Source: Sympetrum striolatum (lineage: Eukaryota > Arthropoda > Insecta > Odonata > Libellulidae). From it: 64,000 nucleotides of DNA. The position numbers and the translations under genes were made by a program. Positions 1 through 12,230 of the stretch are shown here, piece by piece (the stretch's first letter is position 1; each line of letters begins with the position of its first letter). The stretch spans positions 17,764,459 through 17,828,458 of the forward strand of contig OX388349.1 of the NCBI GenBank assembly GCA_947579665.1, written 5' to 3'. The notes under the pieces are model-generated. The model saw nothing but the letters and a program-made list of their open reading frames with translations. It was not told the DNA's origin and ran no database searches.

Positions 1-1350
1 GTACTGTTTAAAATTGTTAATAGTAACCAAAATATATAAGTTTATATAGATTTTATATATCTTGCGTAGTTGTGACTGAGAACTGACCACAAGTTTGAAA
101 AATACACATTCAGAAATACTTTTGGTTGCATAAAACTTCTAGCCATGAGGCAGTAAGTGTTACTGTATATATCAATGTCATAACAATAAAAATGAGGTAG
201 AATCTCCGTTGGACAATATCTTATATATTATGGAAGTAGTCGCTAAGAATAGTCCTGGAACTCTACATGGAGCATCTGTTTCCTTGAGATTTTTTATATA
301 AGATTCACTCGTACAGGGGTAATGGAAAAATGATCGAGGTTCTGTCCCAGATGTGGGAGAGAATGGATACGAACCAGCCTTCACAAAGATTCAACTGATA
401 AAGAGTTCTCTATCTCTTCGGTCCCTATTATCAATTGGCTCGGTTTTTAACGATATCAATTACATCATTAACCTATCACTATGCTCTACAAATTCCAAAG
501 TATTTAACTTTCTCAGGCCAGTTTTGGAGGCTCTTATCACCTGGAAAATATGCATGAGAAATACAGACTGCTTGATATTATAAATTTACCGCCGAAGAAT
601 TCCGAACTTTAATTGCGGTGTCCGCTCTCATCGGAAAACTGAAACTCGGCCGAGATATTTCTCGAAGTAATTAAATAAGAAGCACTTCAAACTGAGGAAA
701 ATTCGTTAATTAGCAATGCGCTTTTCGTTTGAAACTTTCATTGAGATATAGAAGCGCCTTAATCATCCCATCTTTCAATGTTTTCTAATTAGCAATGAAA
801 CTAGACCCTCTCTGTGGAACTTTATCGGTAGCCCTAGGCAGAAGTAATTATTATTGACCGGTGAAAAAATGATGTAGATCAAATTCAATTTCTGATGACC
901 TTAAATTGGAATATTTAGGATGTAAATATCAAAAACTTTCGAAAGTCTTCTTTTATATCACACCTCTCCACATTCTTGGCTTATTAGTTGATTCTTTTAT
1001 TTGTTTTAATTTGAATTAGATTTCAAAATCGAATTTCATTTATCAATAATCCTCAGACTTGATGATATTGCTCTTCATATAGTTCATTTTGAGCAGCACG
1101 TAAACACTCGACGAACTTCAGTTATCAATTATTAGATTTAGCTTATTTTAGTGTTTACTTTTATCTTGTCAGATGTTAATGAGAAACGGGAAACAAAGGC
1201 TGCTGAAAATTTAGAGAAGTCGATAATTTCTATGTATTTTTCCTGAAATTTCAATTTTTTATGGAATGGTTAAGTCATGACGATCAAAATGGGATTTGGA
1301 TATCGAAAATATCTTGTATATATCTTTGTATATTATTGTAGGTAAACAAA
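1..1350. other. AT-rich sequence, nothing recognised
   Basis: No exon, repeat copy or RNA gene could be supported. Short open frames here have no protein character. Confidence 0.5.
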
Positions 1351-1770
1351 ATTGAAACACGGCTGTTATTGAATTAGAGGTTTTAAATACTCCAATAGCA
1401 GTTTTATCAACACTACTCATTACCGCCGGTTTCCGGAAAACAAAGGATAGGTCCTGATTATTCATACTCTGAGAAACCCAAAATGCACATTTCAATACCC
1501 ATGCTATCATATTCAGAGACAGAAGAATACAATACAAATAGGATAAAAATTATTTTTCATACAATTTTGATAGAAAATATTTATTTGCATTCTTCTTCCC
1601 TTGTAGATGATGGCACGGATATCTAAATGGGCGTTGGGTGTCTCTCGAAGGATCACTGATCCACGTCTTTCCGTTATTTTCTAAAACCGGTAGCAAGAAA
1701 ATGAGGAACGCCGATAAAGACGGCTATTGGAGATTTTGTTAACCTATAATTAATTGTGTTCTATCGGGAA
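1351..1770. mobile_element. Foldback element, family F (copy 1, interrupted)
   Basis: The left arm (about 1351-1410) carries GAAACACGGCTGTT, GAATTAGAGG and a CTCCAATAGC stretch. The right arm (about 1695-1770) holds the inverse, including CGATAAAGACGGC and TTGGAGATTTTGTTAACC. The same arms recur at 25638, 39042, 48696 and 56540. The middle is longer than in other copies, which suggests about 200 bp of inserted or diverged sequence near 1450-1640. It is non-coding and probably a non-autonomous DNA element. Confidence 0.55.
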
Positions 1771-1986
1771 TTTATTAAGATACAAAGGAGTCTGTTAATC
1801 CAAAATTTGAAACAAAATTCAATATCGAAAATGCTTCATTTCCTCGAAAAAATGATTGTATTTGATGTTGATTTGTTTACAAAAGTTTATAATGAGAGAT
1901 GAATTTGCCAGAAGATGAAATTAAGCGACATTTACCAGATTTAAACGAAACCATTTTAGGGTTAACATTATGGTACTTCTTAACTT

Positions 1987-2161
1987 GTAAAAAATTCATG
2001 GTAAACAAACTTTTACTAGACTACTGATTTAATATCCGAAAAACACCACCTAGGTTTCGTAGCGTCGCTACATCATCAGATGACGCTACGAAACCTAGGT
2101 CGTGTTTTTCGGATATTAAATCATTGGTCTAGTAAAAGTTTGTTTACCATGAATTTTTTAC
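1987..2161. repeat. Long inverted repeat (hairpin), arms about 80 bp
   Basis: The left arm at 1987-2066 is matched with few mismatches by its reverse complement at 2082-2161, leaving a loop of about 15 nt. The outer ends read GTAAAAAATTCATGGT and its inverse; the inner stem includes CCTAGGTTTCGTAGCGTC. High arm identity suggests a young foldback or hairpin MITE. The right arm contains a GAAAC motif shared with other hairpins in the window. Confidence 0.85.
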
Positions 2162-2431
2162 CAGATTTCTTCGAATTAATCTCTCACTATGGATATCTGT
2201 GAGGGTGAGGATTTTGATTCTAGGTTTATTAAGGATTGCAGTGAAGGAGAATTGTGTCAAAAGGTGAAATTAAACCACATTTAACCGATTTTATTCAAAT
2301 TTCTGGGAATCTAATCTCTAACTATGAATGTTTTCGATGGTGAGTTATAAAAAGGGAAATCTCTGTGCACCTTCAACCCACATTTTCGATTTGAACAAAG
2401 AAAAGATATTGTTCCGTCGAAATCATATTTG

Positions 2432-2860
2432 ATGTTTATGAAAGCTGGGCTTTGGAGAGAACACGGTATCCCTGGGTCTTCAATAGGGACCGCGATATCA
2501 TCGGATTTTATCGGTGTGCGAATATCTGCGCGGGAGTTGGTGAAAATTCTCCCCTCAAAGGAATCCCCGTCGTACGGCGGAATGGCATCCCAACTATTTG
2601 CACGGAAATGGAAATCTAGTTTTAATGAAAGGAATGATGGATGCGCTCCATTTATTCCCCAGCCACGGAAAATTCAAAGTTGTTTTTCCGCAACGAAGAG
2701 TCTTGAATTTCGGGGATCCATTTATGGATTCGAGAGCGAGTTGTTCGGCAGATGATTCCCGAAATTACGAGTCCTTTGACCCCCTTGTGGTGTATCACTG
2801 TCATCGACCCCCATCAAGGCGAGAGCCATTAGGAGCTGTCCTATAGGACCAGCGTTTTCC
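2432..2860. other. GC-richer island with a 107-codon + frame, unidentified
   Basis: An open frame begins at ATG 2432 and ends at 2755 in sequence clearly richer in G+C than its surroundings. I recognise no domain or family, and no consensus donor flanks it. It could be a conserved non-coding element, an exon fragment, or old transposon sequence. Confidence 0.3.
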
Positions 2861-2980
2861 TTTCATCTAAACATACTAGTTACTCTTTACTTGATAAAAA
2901 TCATTCTTTTATGCAGATACTGTATCCTTGAGTAGGGAGTATGCTAGAATCCCAATATATAAAATGATATCCCAATGTAA

Positions 2981-3332
2981 TCATAATAATCGTCTTCATT
3001 TGGGCGAGATTGAGACTAAAAGTCTCTTCTTCCATCCAACCCATGGTCATTAACTATAGAATAATTAAATTAAAGAGAATAGCATGATAAGTAATTAGGA
3101 GAATTGTGGATGTAAAAAATTTGAGAGATTCTTAGGAAAAATATCCATTATAGGAAAGCATCCACAAAGAAAGGGGTGTGAAAAACTTGCGCAAACCTAC
3201 TGATAGTAAAACTGATAACTAAATGATACTGATACTGATAACTAAAAGATGAGGAAAAAGAACATGACAAAGTATAGAAATACAATACCAGAAAGTACTT
3301 CTCATGCGATACATAAATAAGATTCAGTTCAC

Positions 3333-3365
<33 letters not shown>

Positions 3366-3600
3366 ACGGCTTTATTCGGGCGAGATTGAGACTAAAAGTC
3401 TCCTGTTCCATCTAACCCAATATAGCAATATACGTAATAGTATAAAACAAACAAAATATAGTACATTATATATGTATTGTAGTAAGTAATACATGTTATA
3501 GTAATACTTTAATGTAGTAATATAGGAATTATCGAGATATTTTATACACTGCTATTATATTTTCTTATTGCACACGACTAAAATTAGTAATATTATAAAG
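2981..3600 (-). mobile_element. LINE 3' end, family L (copy a), 5'-truncated
   Basis: Read on the minus strand, this is a LINE 3' UTR ending in a short TAA-type tail (2981-2990). Near the end is a perfect hairpin, GAGAC-TTTTA-GTCTC (3010-3024 on +). It aligns over about 350 bp with the copy at 63252. A second, much shorter copy (b) is inserted into it at 3338-3419. No reverse-transcriptase coding sequence is present. (TAA)n tails are typical of I-like LINEs. Confidence 0.7.
3338..3419 (-). mobile_element. Severely truncated LINE 3' end, family L (copy b), nested in copy a
   Basis: A (TAA)n tail at 3338-3364 is followed by only about 55 bp of the LINE 3' end with the same GAGAC...GTCTC hairpin. 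After 3419 the sequence resumes copy a (ATAGCAATATAC). In the related copy at 63252 that motif follows directly on the sequence preceding copy b, so b is an insertion. Confidence 0.7.
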
Positions 3601-4420
3601 ATATTTTAATTATATTTGATTCAGTGTGTTGACAAATATAATGCGACACAAGCATTTATTTGCAATGTATATTTTGTAGCCTAAAATAAATATCAATTCC
3701 TTTCGAAACGTTTTAAGCGCTGCATGTAAATATTAACTATGACATTGTAAACGTTCCCCATATTTTATCTTTTTATTGACATTAAAAATTGTTTCTCCTG
3801 ATGTATTATTTACATATTTTTTCAAAATTTAGTGTTTCATCTAGTAGCATAATTTCCTAGTAAAATGAAGGTTTTTAAATTAAGTCAGTCTAGTATTCCA
3901 TTTCGGGATTTTTACTTACTTTAGACAATTTTCTCAGAAGTCTATAGTTTCAACTTTGGAGTAAAAGAAATAAGTTCAACGTTTTTTTAACCATACGATC
4001 TCATTTCCATCACGCTTATAATTTATTCGTTTTCTTTCCTGTTTTAAGTAAATGAAAATCTAGAGGGTTAGAGTAAATAATCTATAAGAAAAAAGAAGAA
4101 AATTTAATTTTCTTTAGTTTCACATTAAAGTGATCGCGTAGGACGAATAGCTATCAGACGCTGATGATTCTTTTCCATAAGGAACACATAGGAACTTTCG
4201 AAAAATAGCTTGTTTACTTCCTTCGTCTTGTGCAGTGACTTCTAATACACTCCGCTTGGTTATCCTTTAAAATCGTACATTTTTCTTTTTAGGGTTTCCA
4301 TGAGACCGGAATATCATGCAGATAAAAACAAAAATGTTTTTTTAAATTGATTTTAAGAAATTGGAATTTATGCAGCTTGATTAACAAATGGTTGGCCTTT
4401 AAAGCCCCTTCCGGGCCCGA
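3600..4420. other. AT-rich sequence, nothing recognised
   Basis: No coding exon, RNA gene or repeat copy was recognised. Confidence 0.5.
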
Positions 4421-4920
4421 ATCCTTACAGACCTCCTTAGCATTGCGGTCGAACCCTAGGGATCCGTATTCCCATTATGCATACCCTTTTCCCTAAATAA
4501 TGCCATCAAAAGGGAAATGATTCTCACCGACCTCTCGGCGATATCATTCGCGACCTTAAATTTTCTCGGAAAGTTTCCGGCCTATGTTTATGTTTGCCTC
4601 GTGCAGCTATTTCGTGATTCAATTTGTCCGGCAATAAACGAGCGAATTTGCGGCTCCGCCCAACACAAAGGAAGACGGAGCCACATCGATCCAAACGCCC
4701 ATCTTCGCAAACACGCAGCACCTGCTTCACTTGTTTCGGAAGACCAGGTGCTTCCGGAGAAGGCACCACGTTCTTGGGTGCATCGGGTGGCCCGTGACTG
4801 CGCTGCAACGGGACAAGGAGGTGAGAGCACCAACCTGTGGGGGAGTCCTCCACCACGGCTGGAAGGAGACGCTCCTCGATGGTGCCACCAAATTCATGAG
4901 ATATTTTTATGGGTCAAACT
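4420..4920. other. GC-rich island with overlapping open frames, unidentified
   Basis: About 500 bp of markedly GC-rich sequence in an AT-rich setting. Frames are open on both strands (+ 4517-4924, + 4731-5000, - 4524-4856), which reflects low stop frequency in GC-rich DNA, so openness is weak evidence. No protein family is recognised and no clear splice pair is seen. It could be a CpG island, a conserved element or a decayed gene fragment. Confidence 0.3.
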
Positions 4921-6167
4921 GTAACGTGGCATTTCCCATGTTTTTTGTGGCGGATTTCGTCAACATCTTTGGGAACAAGCTACGTATTCGTTTGGTTTAG
5001 TACGAGGTTCGGGGTGGAATATAGTAAGAGGAAATATTGGATAGAGGGGTAAGGATCGAAAAGGACAATAATAAAGGAGGGAAAACATCGTAAATACTCT
5101 TTCAATCCTGTCTGCTGGTTTCCTACAAACTCACCTTCCCCCAGACTGAATTTCTCTAGTTTTTACTTTACTAAAGTGAACTTACTGCTGGTTACTTCTT
5201 GCTAATTTCTATGAACTGATGGTCACTCACTCATTTGGGATGCCAATCTACACCTAGAAAATTGCCGTTTTCTTTCAAATTTAATACAAATATAATCGTA
5301 TCCATTGTGAATTTGTCATTACAGATCATAATCACAAGTTCACCGAAAATTAGTAAAACTGTAAGTGTATAAAAGTTTATACGTTATATAGACTTTGAAC
5401 ATCCTTGTTCTCTAGCTGTCTTGGACAAATTTCTCCGTCTACCCTTTACATTATTATGAGAAATAAATCGTAAAGTCTATCATAGACATTAGCAAATAGG
5501 TCTTTACATTCACAGTTGAGGGTAAGCCAACATGGAATATCACCAGCGGAAGTACTGTTGTAGAACCTCAGTAGTCTAATATATTTACCCTCTGCTCGCC
5601 GTTCATACGAGACGAGCTTTCCCAGTACCCAATGGAGGTACAAATTTAAAGGGAAACTCAAGTTTGGACTTCCTTCTAGAGGTTTCACCTGCGTACAATT
5701 TACAAAATGTGTGCATTACTGCTTTCCTACCAAACATTAACCGCATCGATACGTTTCTGAATCATTATCTCATATTTGAATCATTAGGTGAGGGGAGTTC
5801 TTATGAGAATGCCATAGGCATATCCAGCAATAGAGATCGATAGGTTCATCTTCTGATTTCGCCCCACCCCTATTGATTGCTGAGGAGTTATGTCATGGGT
5901 CACCGGTCGCCAAAGTTGAACGGAGAATGATCGGAACGATTGAATGATTGTTTTCCTCGGAAATATATCTCAAGAAGCTGGTAAGGAAAACAGCGATTTC
6001 TAATATAATGACCCGTTTCTTCTCTTATGTCACATTATGCATATCATTTGCTGATTTTTCATCTAATTTAAACGCTAATATGTCTTTTGTTTCCGATATG
6101 TGTGTCTCATCTTTTCTTTGTTGCATTTATGGGCCGAGATCAAGCTTTCCTCCATAGAGTTCATTTT
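4921..6167. other. AT-rich sequence, nothing recognised
   Basis: No exon, RNA gene or clear repeat was supported. Confidence 0.5.
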
Positions 6168-6700
6168 ATTTATTTATTTATTCTTTAAACCACAATTTGG
6201 TGCTAGGCCAGGCGGTAGCCATTTCTGTTGGGGAAGGAAAATGAAGGCATTCTGCCTGGTATTCACCCTAGTCGGGAGAAATACCCTCCAAAACCTCCCG
6301 AAGGCAATACATTTTACATATAACTAGGAAATTTACAAAAATATTTCAAAATTTACTACAATATTTAAAAAAGTACACTAATATAACAAAAAAATCTCGA
6401 AACCCCTTTAATTCTATTGATGAATACATTGTAAGAAGGGAGAAAGATCCGAAAACTTCTCCAGGTAAATTGTTCCATTCTACTATTACCCGAATAAGAA
6501 ATGAACACTTGCAAACATCTGTTCTCTGTTTAAGAGTAGCGACTTTATGATTGTGGCCGTTTTTCCCGAGGTAATCCGGTTCCCTGAATCTATTGTTTAA
6601 TTCTTGCCATAGTTTTGTATATAGTATTGTTATTATAAGTTTTTTATAGTTTTCTGAATTCATTCTGCACGAGATAGGTCTTTCTTTTCTTTTGCTCAAA
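6168..6700 (-). pseudogene. LINE reverse-transcriptase ORF C-terminal relic with 3' UTR and tail
   Basis: On the minus strand the frame at 6699-6346 contains the sequence RTDVCKCSFL followed by EWNNLP, the hallmark end of many CR1/Jockey/I-type LINE polyproteins (an R-T/S...F...WN-LP pattern). About 180 nt of 3' UTR follow, ending in an (ATAA)n tail at about 6165-6182. Only the last hundred or so codons remain, so the copy is 5'-truncated and inactive. The clade is inferred from the motif only. Confidence 0.6.
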
Positions 6701-6719
6701 CGTTTGTGAAGCTTGAGAC

Positions 6720-8860
6720 TTTTTTATTACGTAAAATTTTTATCCTAAGAATTCCACGTGGTATATCTACAGTTCCGTGAGGAAATACGACAGCCCATTA
6801 TTTTTGTAACTGACGTTTTAATCGACCAATTAAATCAATCATCTGTGTCTAGGTTCTTCTGCCAAATTGCATCTGTCAATCATCTTATCCGTGTAATAGT
6901 TCTCGGTGCAGCTTCTGGGATCCCCCATCACGTCAGCACCATCGCCGCTTTCCACCATCTTTTGTATTTCAGTATTCGATTGATGGGAACGGAATCGAAT
7001 CTCTACAGAAGAGTCCGAGGTGCAGCGAAGACAAGTCCTCCGCCATCTTGGAGAACTTTTATTTGGCACGGCCGCGTTCGACGAGTGATCGTCACGTGAT
7101 ACGTGACAATGACGATTACTCGTCGAAACGGGTCGTCTAAATAAATCTACGGAAAAGATACGAAGGATATCTTTCGTTAAATGTGTGTTTTTGTGTGTGC
7201 TCATTGCTTCGTCTTCGTCTCGCTTCTTGTTTCAGAGTCTTCTTCATGTTTGCTCGCTCATTAACGAAGAAGTGTGTGAGGATCACTTATCTCTCGGAGC
7301 GAAAGACCCCCATAATTCCATTAAGATAAAGGTGTTTAATGTGCTTCTGCTTTTTTGCTTCTGTCATAGCTCTTGCTAATATTTTATTCAAGTCAATTTC
7401 TTCGGATATATATTAGATCACTAAAAATACCGCGGACACTTAAACCTATCATTATTGTCTGACTGAAACAAAAATATTTGAAGTTAAAAAAACGTAAGTA
7501 TTTTTTATGCATGCATGACTAACTTCAATCATTTTAAAAGAATAGCACTGATTCAAATTCTCCCTAAAATAAGGTTAATTTGGAAATATTAAGGTTTTGT
7601 AGACTGCAGTACAAATAAAAAACTACAATGAAATAGAAAATTACAATGTAATAAATATGCATTTCCCTACGTGAAAGTTATAAAGATTATATTGCAATAA
7701 TATTAATTCGCATTCCAACTGCGTGTTTGCAAAAACACCGATGTGCAGGTCTCATATTTCATTGACTCATCGCAAATTATATCTTTCCACGTATAATACA
7801 GGGATGAATCTAGATAACTGACCTTTCTTATATTTTTATGCTCACATTGTCTGTGAAAAGTGCATTTAATATGGAAGGTAATCTGATAGTGAAGCTACTT
7901 TAGAAGCATGTTTAATTTTCTATAGAAAATAGAGAAGATTTAATGTCGGTAGCAGCCTTGAAGGAAGTATATTGTGTTACTTTAGGAGTATATCTTGAGC
8001 GTGAAGAGGATAGTCGAAAAGATCGAATGTTCCAGGATAATGGTTGCATTTCTTGTTTACGGGAAAGAAAACTGCGATGTTTCAGATTTTAGTCATTAAA
8101 AAATCGTGAGCAAATTAAGAGCGATACTCAAGCTGTGAGCAACGCCTCTCATGCTGAGTTAAAACATTAATATTTATTTTACTTAGACGTAGCGGGAAGG
8201 AAGAAAATTAAGTTTGATATATGCTCGCTTCTTAATTGCACCTTCTCTGTGAAGGCGTTCCTCTCAATCTAAATACGCGGATGGCATTCCTCAAACTTGT
8301 TGCGTAAATTTCTTACATTACCAAGGAGTATATATGCGATTTTAGAGAAAATCTTAGCTGCTATTTGTCACCTAGAATCCTAGGCATCTCTATAAGGTAA
8401 TAAAGTCTTATTTTGTGTCTGATTTATAGGTCTCCCGGCTTGAAAGTTGTTAGATATTTTACGAATTTATTTCATCTCTCTGAACGAATAAGGATGCATT
8501 CATATGAGGAAGGCATTACTTTATGAACGTACGAATGGAATGCCATAGAAAACGAAACCTATTCGCATAATTTTGCCTCCGCCGGAGAGGAGCCGTCTCG
8601 TAGATTTACTGTTAGCTCCTTCGTACCCACCCTCGCTAATTTGCGCTCCAATTTTTTTTGCGAAAAATCAGTCTTTGCGAAGTGCGAGAGAAGTAGGTCG
8701 TAGTTCTGATTTCATTATGTCATCAGCGACGAACGCAAATGAAGCCTCACACGAGCTCGTCTTAGACGGAGTTCATTTTTATTTATGAAGAGGGAGTCGA
8801 CGAGATATTCCGCTTATGAGCTTACTGCGATATGTCGCTGTATTAACTAGGCTATTAGGT
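6720..8860. other. Mostly unannotated; regulatory-looking island at 7.0-7.15 kb
   Basis: Apart from the inverted repeat and motif cluster at 7040-7127, listed separately, nothing coding is recognised. The + frame at 6758-7099 and the - frame at 7204-6839 lack protein character. Confidence 0.4.
7040..7127. promoter_or_regulatory. Motif cluster: YY1/Pho-like site, E-box and inverted repeat
   Basis: GCCATCTTG (7042-7050) matches the YY1/Pho core. A 51-bp inverted repeat spans 7077-7127, with arms TTCGACGAGTGATCGTCA and its near-perfect inverse, and a CACGTG E-box at 7093-7098. The stretch is CpG-rich. This is a candidate enhancer, Polycomb-type or promoter element; function is inference. Confidence 0.3.
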
Positions 8861-11280
8861 GAAGGAAAGTTTGATTGACCCTGACTCTGTGAGGTGTCAT
8901 GCTAATTTCTGAACAATCTCGCAGATAGTTCAATTCATCAGAGACCCATTTATCAATAATCTATTAACTTAAGAAACCCCTTTATTTGATACTCTCATTT
9001 GAAAACATACGTCACAATCCCATCTTTCTGACTTAAGATGAAACATGTATTTCATGGATGTTACTTATTTTGAAGCTCTGATTCAATCTTGAGGCCAGAA
9101 CTATGCAATCGCGTAAATATATGTAACTTCTAGTAAATCAGAAGTATTTTCTAAAATTGTCTTATTATTACCGTAGTGTGACTTAAAATGCTTCCTGAAT
9201 TCTTCCGATTATACTGTACAATCCTTCAGAAATAGCTAGATTACGATCTAGTTGTAAAATATAGATATTACTGACACTCGCATAAATCTTATTTTAAGTT
9301 ACTTCATCAGTCGATTAAAAATACAATGAAGGAAAATTAAGTAATTAGAATACTCATGATGGTCGAAATTTTTATATATATAATTTTTATCTCATTATCT
9401 TACGAAGTAAAGATTTGAAATTATCTCTAATGAACTGCATAGATATTTAAAATATCACCGATCACTTTTATATACTCATCCCACATCCTTTGCTCTATAG
9501 CGAAGAAAAATGGAAAAATATTTTTAATTTAGTTATTCCAAAGAAATAGTCGAAAAAGCTTACAATTTAGCAAATGATGTGTGTTTAATCGCCGTAAGAA
9601 AAGCTAATTAATGCATACTTCAGCAGCCAACAGCATAAACCTAGCTTTCAAAGGTTATAATTTGGGTTTAACACCCATGGGATTACACAAACGGTGTGAT
9701 TTTTTTATCGCTGCTATTTCAGCATATTTATAAAAACTCGAAGTAAGCGGTGCACAAAAGAATGAGGAGTTGAATTAAACATAAGTTCAGTTAATAAAAA
9801 AATCAGCCGAGTATCAAATTTTATTCTCACCCACCCATGGCTAAGTCCGCTTTGTATTTTTAGATGGCAAAAGTTTAAAATGAACTGCCGATAGTCAGCA
9901 TTACATTAAAGGAAACCCTCGTTAAAACATTTTCAAGCTGCGCAAAAACTGGGTCTTATATATAAATAGAAAGATTATCAGCGCTCCTCTGAGATTTTTG
10001 GTTTATGACGGACCCAAACGGCTACCGTAGTGGCCAATGAAAGACCTCCCCGTTACTCAACCTGTCAAGCATTACGTGACTACATTTTCCAAACGAAGAA
10101 AGGGAAAGTAAAAATGGAAAGTAATGCCTGAAATTGGTATCTGTATACGAAAATTTGAATGATAAATGCGTTCTTTACTTTTTATTGCTATTTTATGTTT
10201 TCTTTGCATATCTGAAGAATAGAGGTTAAATTTGGAAACGTGAGGGCGCTTTGTGAAAGAATATGATTTCTCGCATGCATCTCTCACTCAATAAAGGATT
10301 ATCTCAAGGTGGCCGTTTTATTTGAAATGTTTCAGCTTCCTTTTATTTCAAGTATTGGATAGATAGTGTGTAGAAATTAGAATTATTAGAATTCGCGTTA
10401 TCAAGTTTTATTCATTCAAATTTATTACATCCATGTGTAAGTTTATTGCTGTGTGTAAACTTTCCGTAGAGCTAATCGACTATACTGAATTGTTATGATC
10501 ACGCGCCAAACAATCAGATAATCTTTGGAACAATTCATAGAGTTGGAACAGTACAATAAATTTTTAAGTGCAATTTATCTCATACTGGGCTGCATCGCCA
10601 TATCTGGCTCTACAGTCATGCAGTGTCCTAGTCACCTACACAATTCGCCGCCAAATATTACTTAATGTACTCTCTCAAGTTCTCTAGTTGAATTAATTCT
10701 TGGTCCTATAAATTCAACATAATAAGGAGTAACTTTGTGTCGCTCTATGAAAGGATAATCAATACAAAAATCTATTTTTCATGCAATATTAAGCGGCGTT
10801 TCTGCTTAGTAATTATTAAAACATGATCTAGTTTCCTTCAGCAAAATTGTCTTCTATCTTATTAGACCATTCTTAGATCTTGTTTAACCTCTTCTTCTTA
10901 TTTCTTTCTTAACAATCCTTCCCACCTTTTCTCCCTTTTTTTCTTCCATTATCCCCTTTGGTAGTCTGAGTTCCTGCTACTATAAATGCCACAGTCAACG
11001 TAATTTACCTCTGCCGCTATGATTGAATGTTAAGTAAGAGTATCTGTTGATTCCATTTTAAAACAATGGCTTTTATAGTTCTGGAATTCATAAATTCCAT
11101 CCATTTCTCAAGGAGTACCAACTTTAAAAAACTCAGACGTTAAAAAGGAAGTATATGTTTTGAAAAAGTTTCTATGAAGTAGTTTCTATAAAAGTATACT
11201 TTGGGTAGCAACATTTACTATCTCAGAAACATTCTTGCCGTTAAATAGACAAATAATATATTCTTATACCACGAAATGCG
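8860..11280. other. AT-rich sequence, nothing recognised
   Basis: No gene, RNA or repeat copy was supported in this stretch. Confidence 0.5.
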
Positions 11281-11800
11281 AGAGAGAACGCTTTCATCGC
11301 GTTCAACTAATTCCTTACGTTGGGCCTCTTTCGAGAAAACAAAGTTAGACACGTCTTGGAAAAGACGCTTTCACTGTTCATTCAAAGAGGCCCTCTAATG
11401 TGCCACCGAGGCTCAAAGACAACCAACACTTTTCCTCACAGCTAAAATAACTACGTTGCAAAACACGGCGGAACGTCGCTTCAAGAAAGGGAGGGCATGT
11501 TTAAAAAAGGGCACGCTTTAACATTTTATATGTTCACCCGGCCCATGACGCAGCACAAAGAAAAGCGGGTATTTTCATGAAAACGAAATTGTCAAAAAAA
11601 GGTCCTTAAATTGGAGATTGGAGCATTAGGGAGAGAGTGTCAACATGGCCTTTGAGAGGCGGGAGAGAGAGGTGCTTAAAAAGCGGTCTTCCGGAGGCTC
11701 TGTCGAATATCCTCTGAAGGGACACTCCAAAACCGAACTGCTTTCCCGAATGCAGCACCCGTCCTCCTTATTATGCATCCTCTAACACCGCCTTCTTCGC
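11280..11800. other. GC-moderate stretch, unidentified
   Basis: About 500 bp with more G+C and CpG than its surroundings and few long A/T runs. No open frame of note was seen. It is compatible with a conserved non-coding element, but nothing specific can be assigned. Confidence 0.25.
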
Positions 11801-11963
11801 TAACTTGCAAATGGACGCTTGATGATCTAGTAGAGTCAGTTTTCCTGCTCCTGTAAGTCTAATACTTGAGAGCTAAGTACATCTGTAAATGGAGCTCTTA
11901 AAAGCGTCTTCAGAGAATTACGTGTGCTTATCATCCAGCTTCATCGCAAGCGTAAGAGTGTAA

Positions 11964-12150
11964 TGTATTCAGCCCGAAGGCCGGTTGGTACCTCACTCCC
12001 TCTAACAATAGCATCCATATGCTAGTAGGGGGAATGAGGCTTACTAGGCAAGCTAAGGAGTGAGGTAGTTTGAAGTTACTTTCCTCATCAAGCTAGAATG
12101 TTATAAGAGGAGCAAGTCTACGTAAGTGAAGCACAATGACTCTACTCTAA
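11964..12150 (+). repeat. Dispersed repeat family R, copy 1 (5' half)
   Basis: The family consensus begins TATTCAGCC, then GGTTGGTACCTCA, GGAATGAGGCTTACTAGGC, GGAGTGAGGTAGTTTG, CTTTCCTCAC and GTGAAGCACAATGACTCT. This copy has the first ~180 bp. Related copies start at 12231, 18092 and 39790, all on the same strand. It is non-coding and resembles a high-copy SINE-like insect repeat; no pol III boxes were identified. Confidence 0.7.
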
Positions 12151-12230
12151 AATTACCCAAGCATTGTATGCAGCAAATTTTAGCTTATATTATTTTTATT
12201 ACAAGCATCTTACCTGTGTTTGTCTATAAA

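Noticed and set aside
4517..4924. 135-codon + frame as a gene
   Set aside because: Both strands are open here because of GC content; no family, conserved motif or splice sites were seen.
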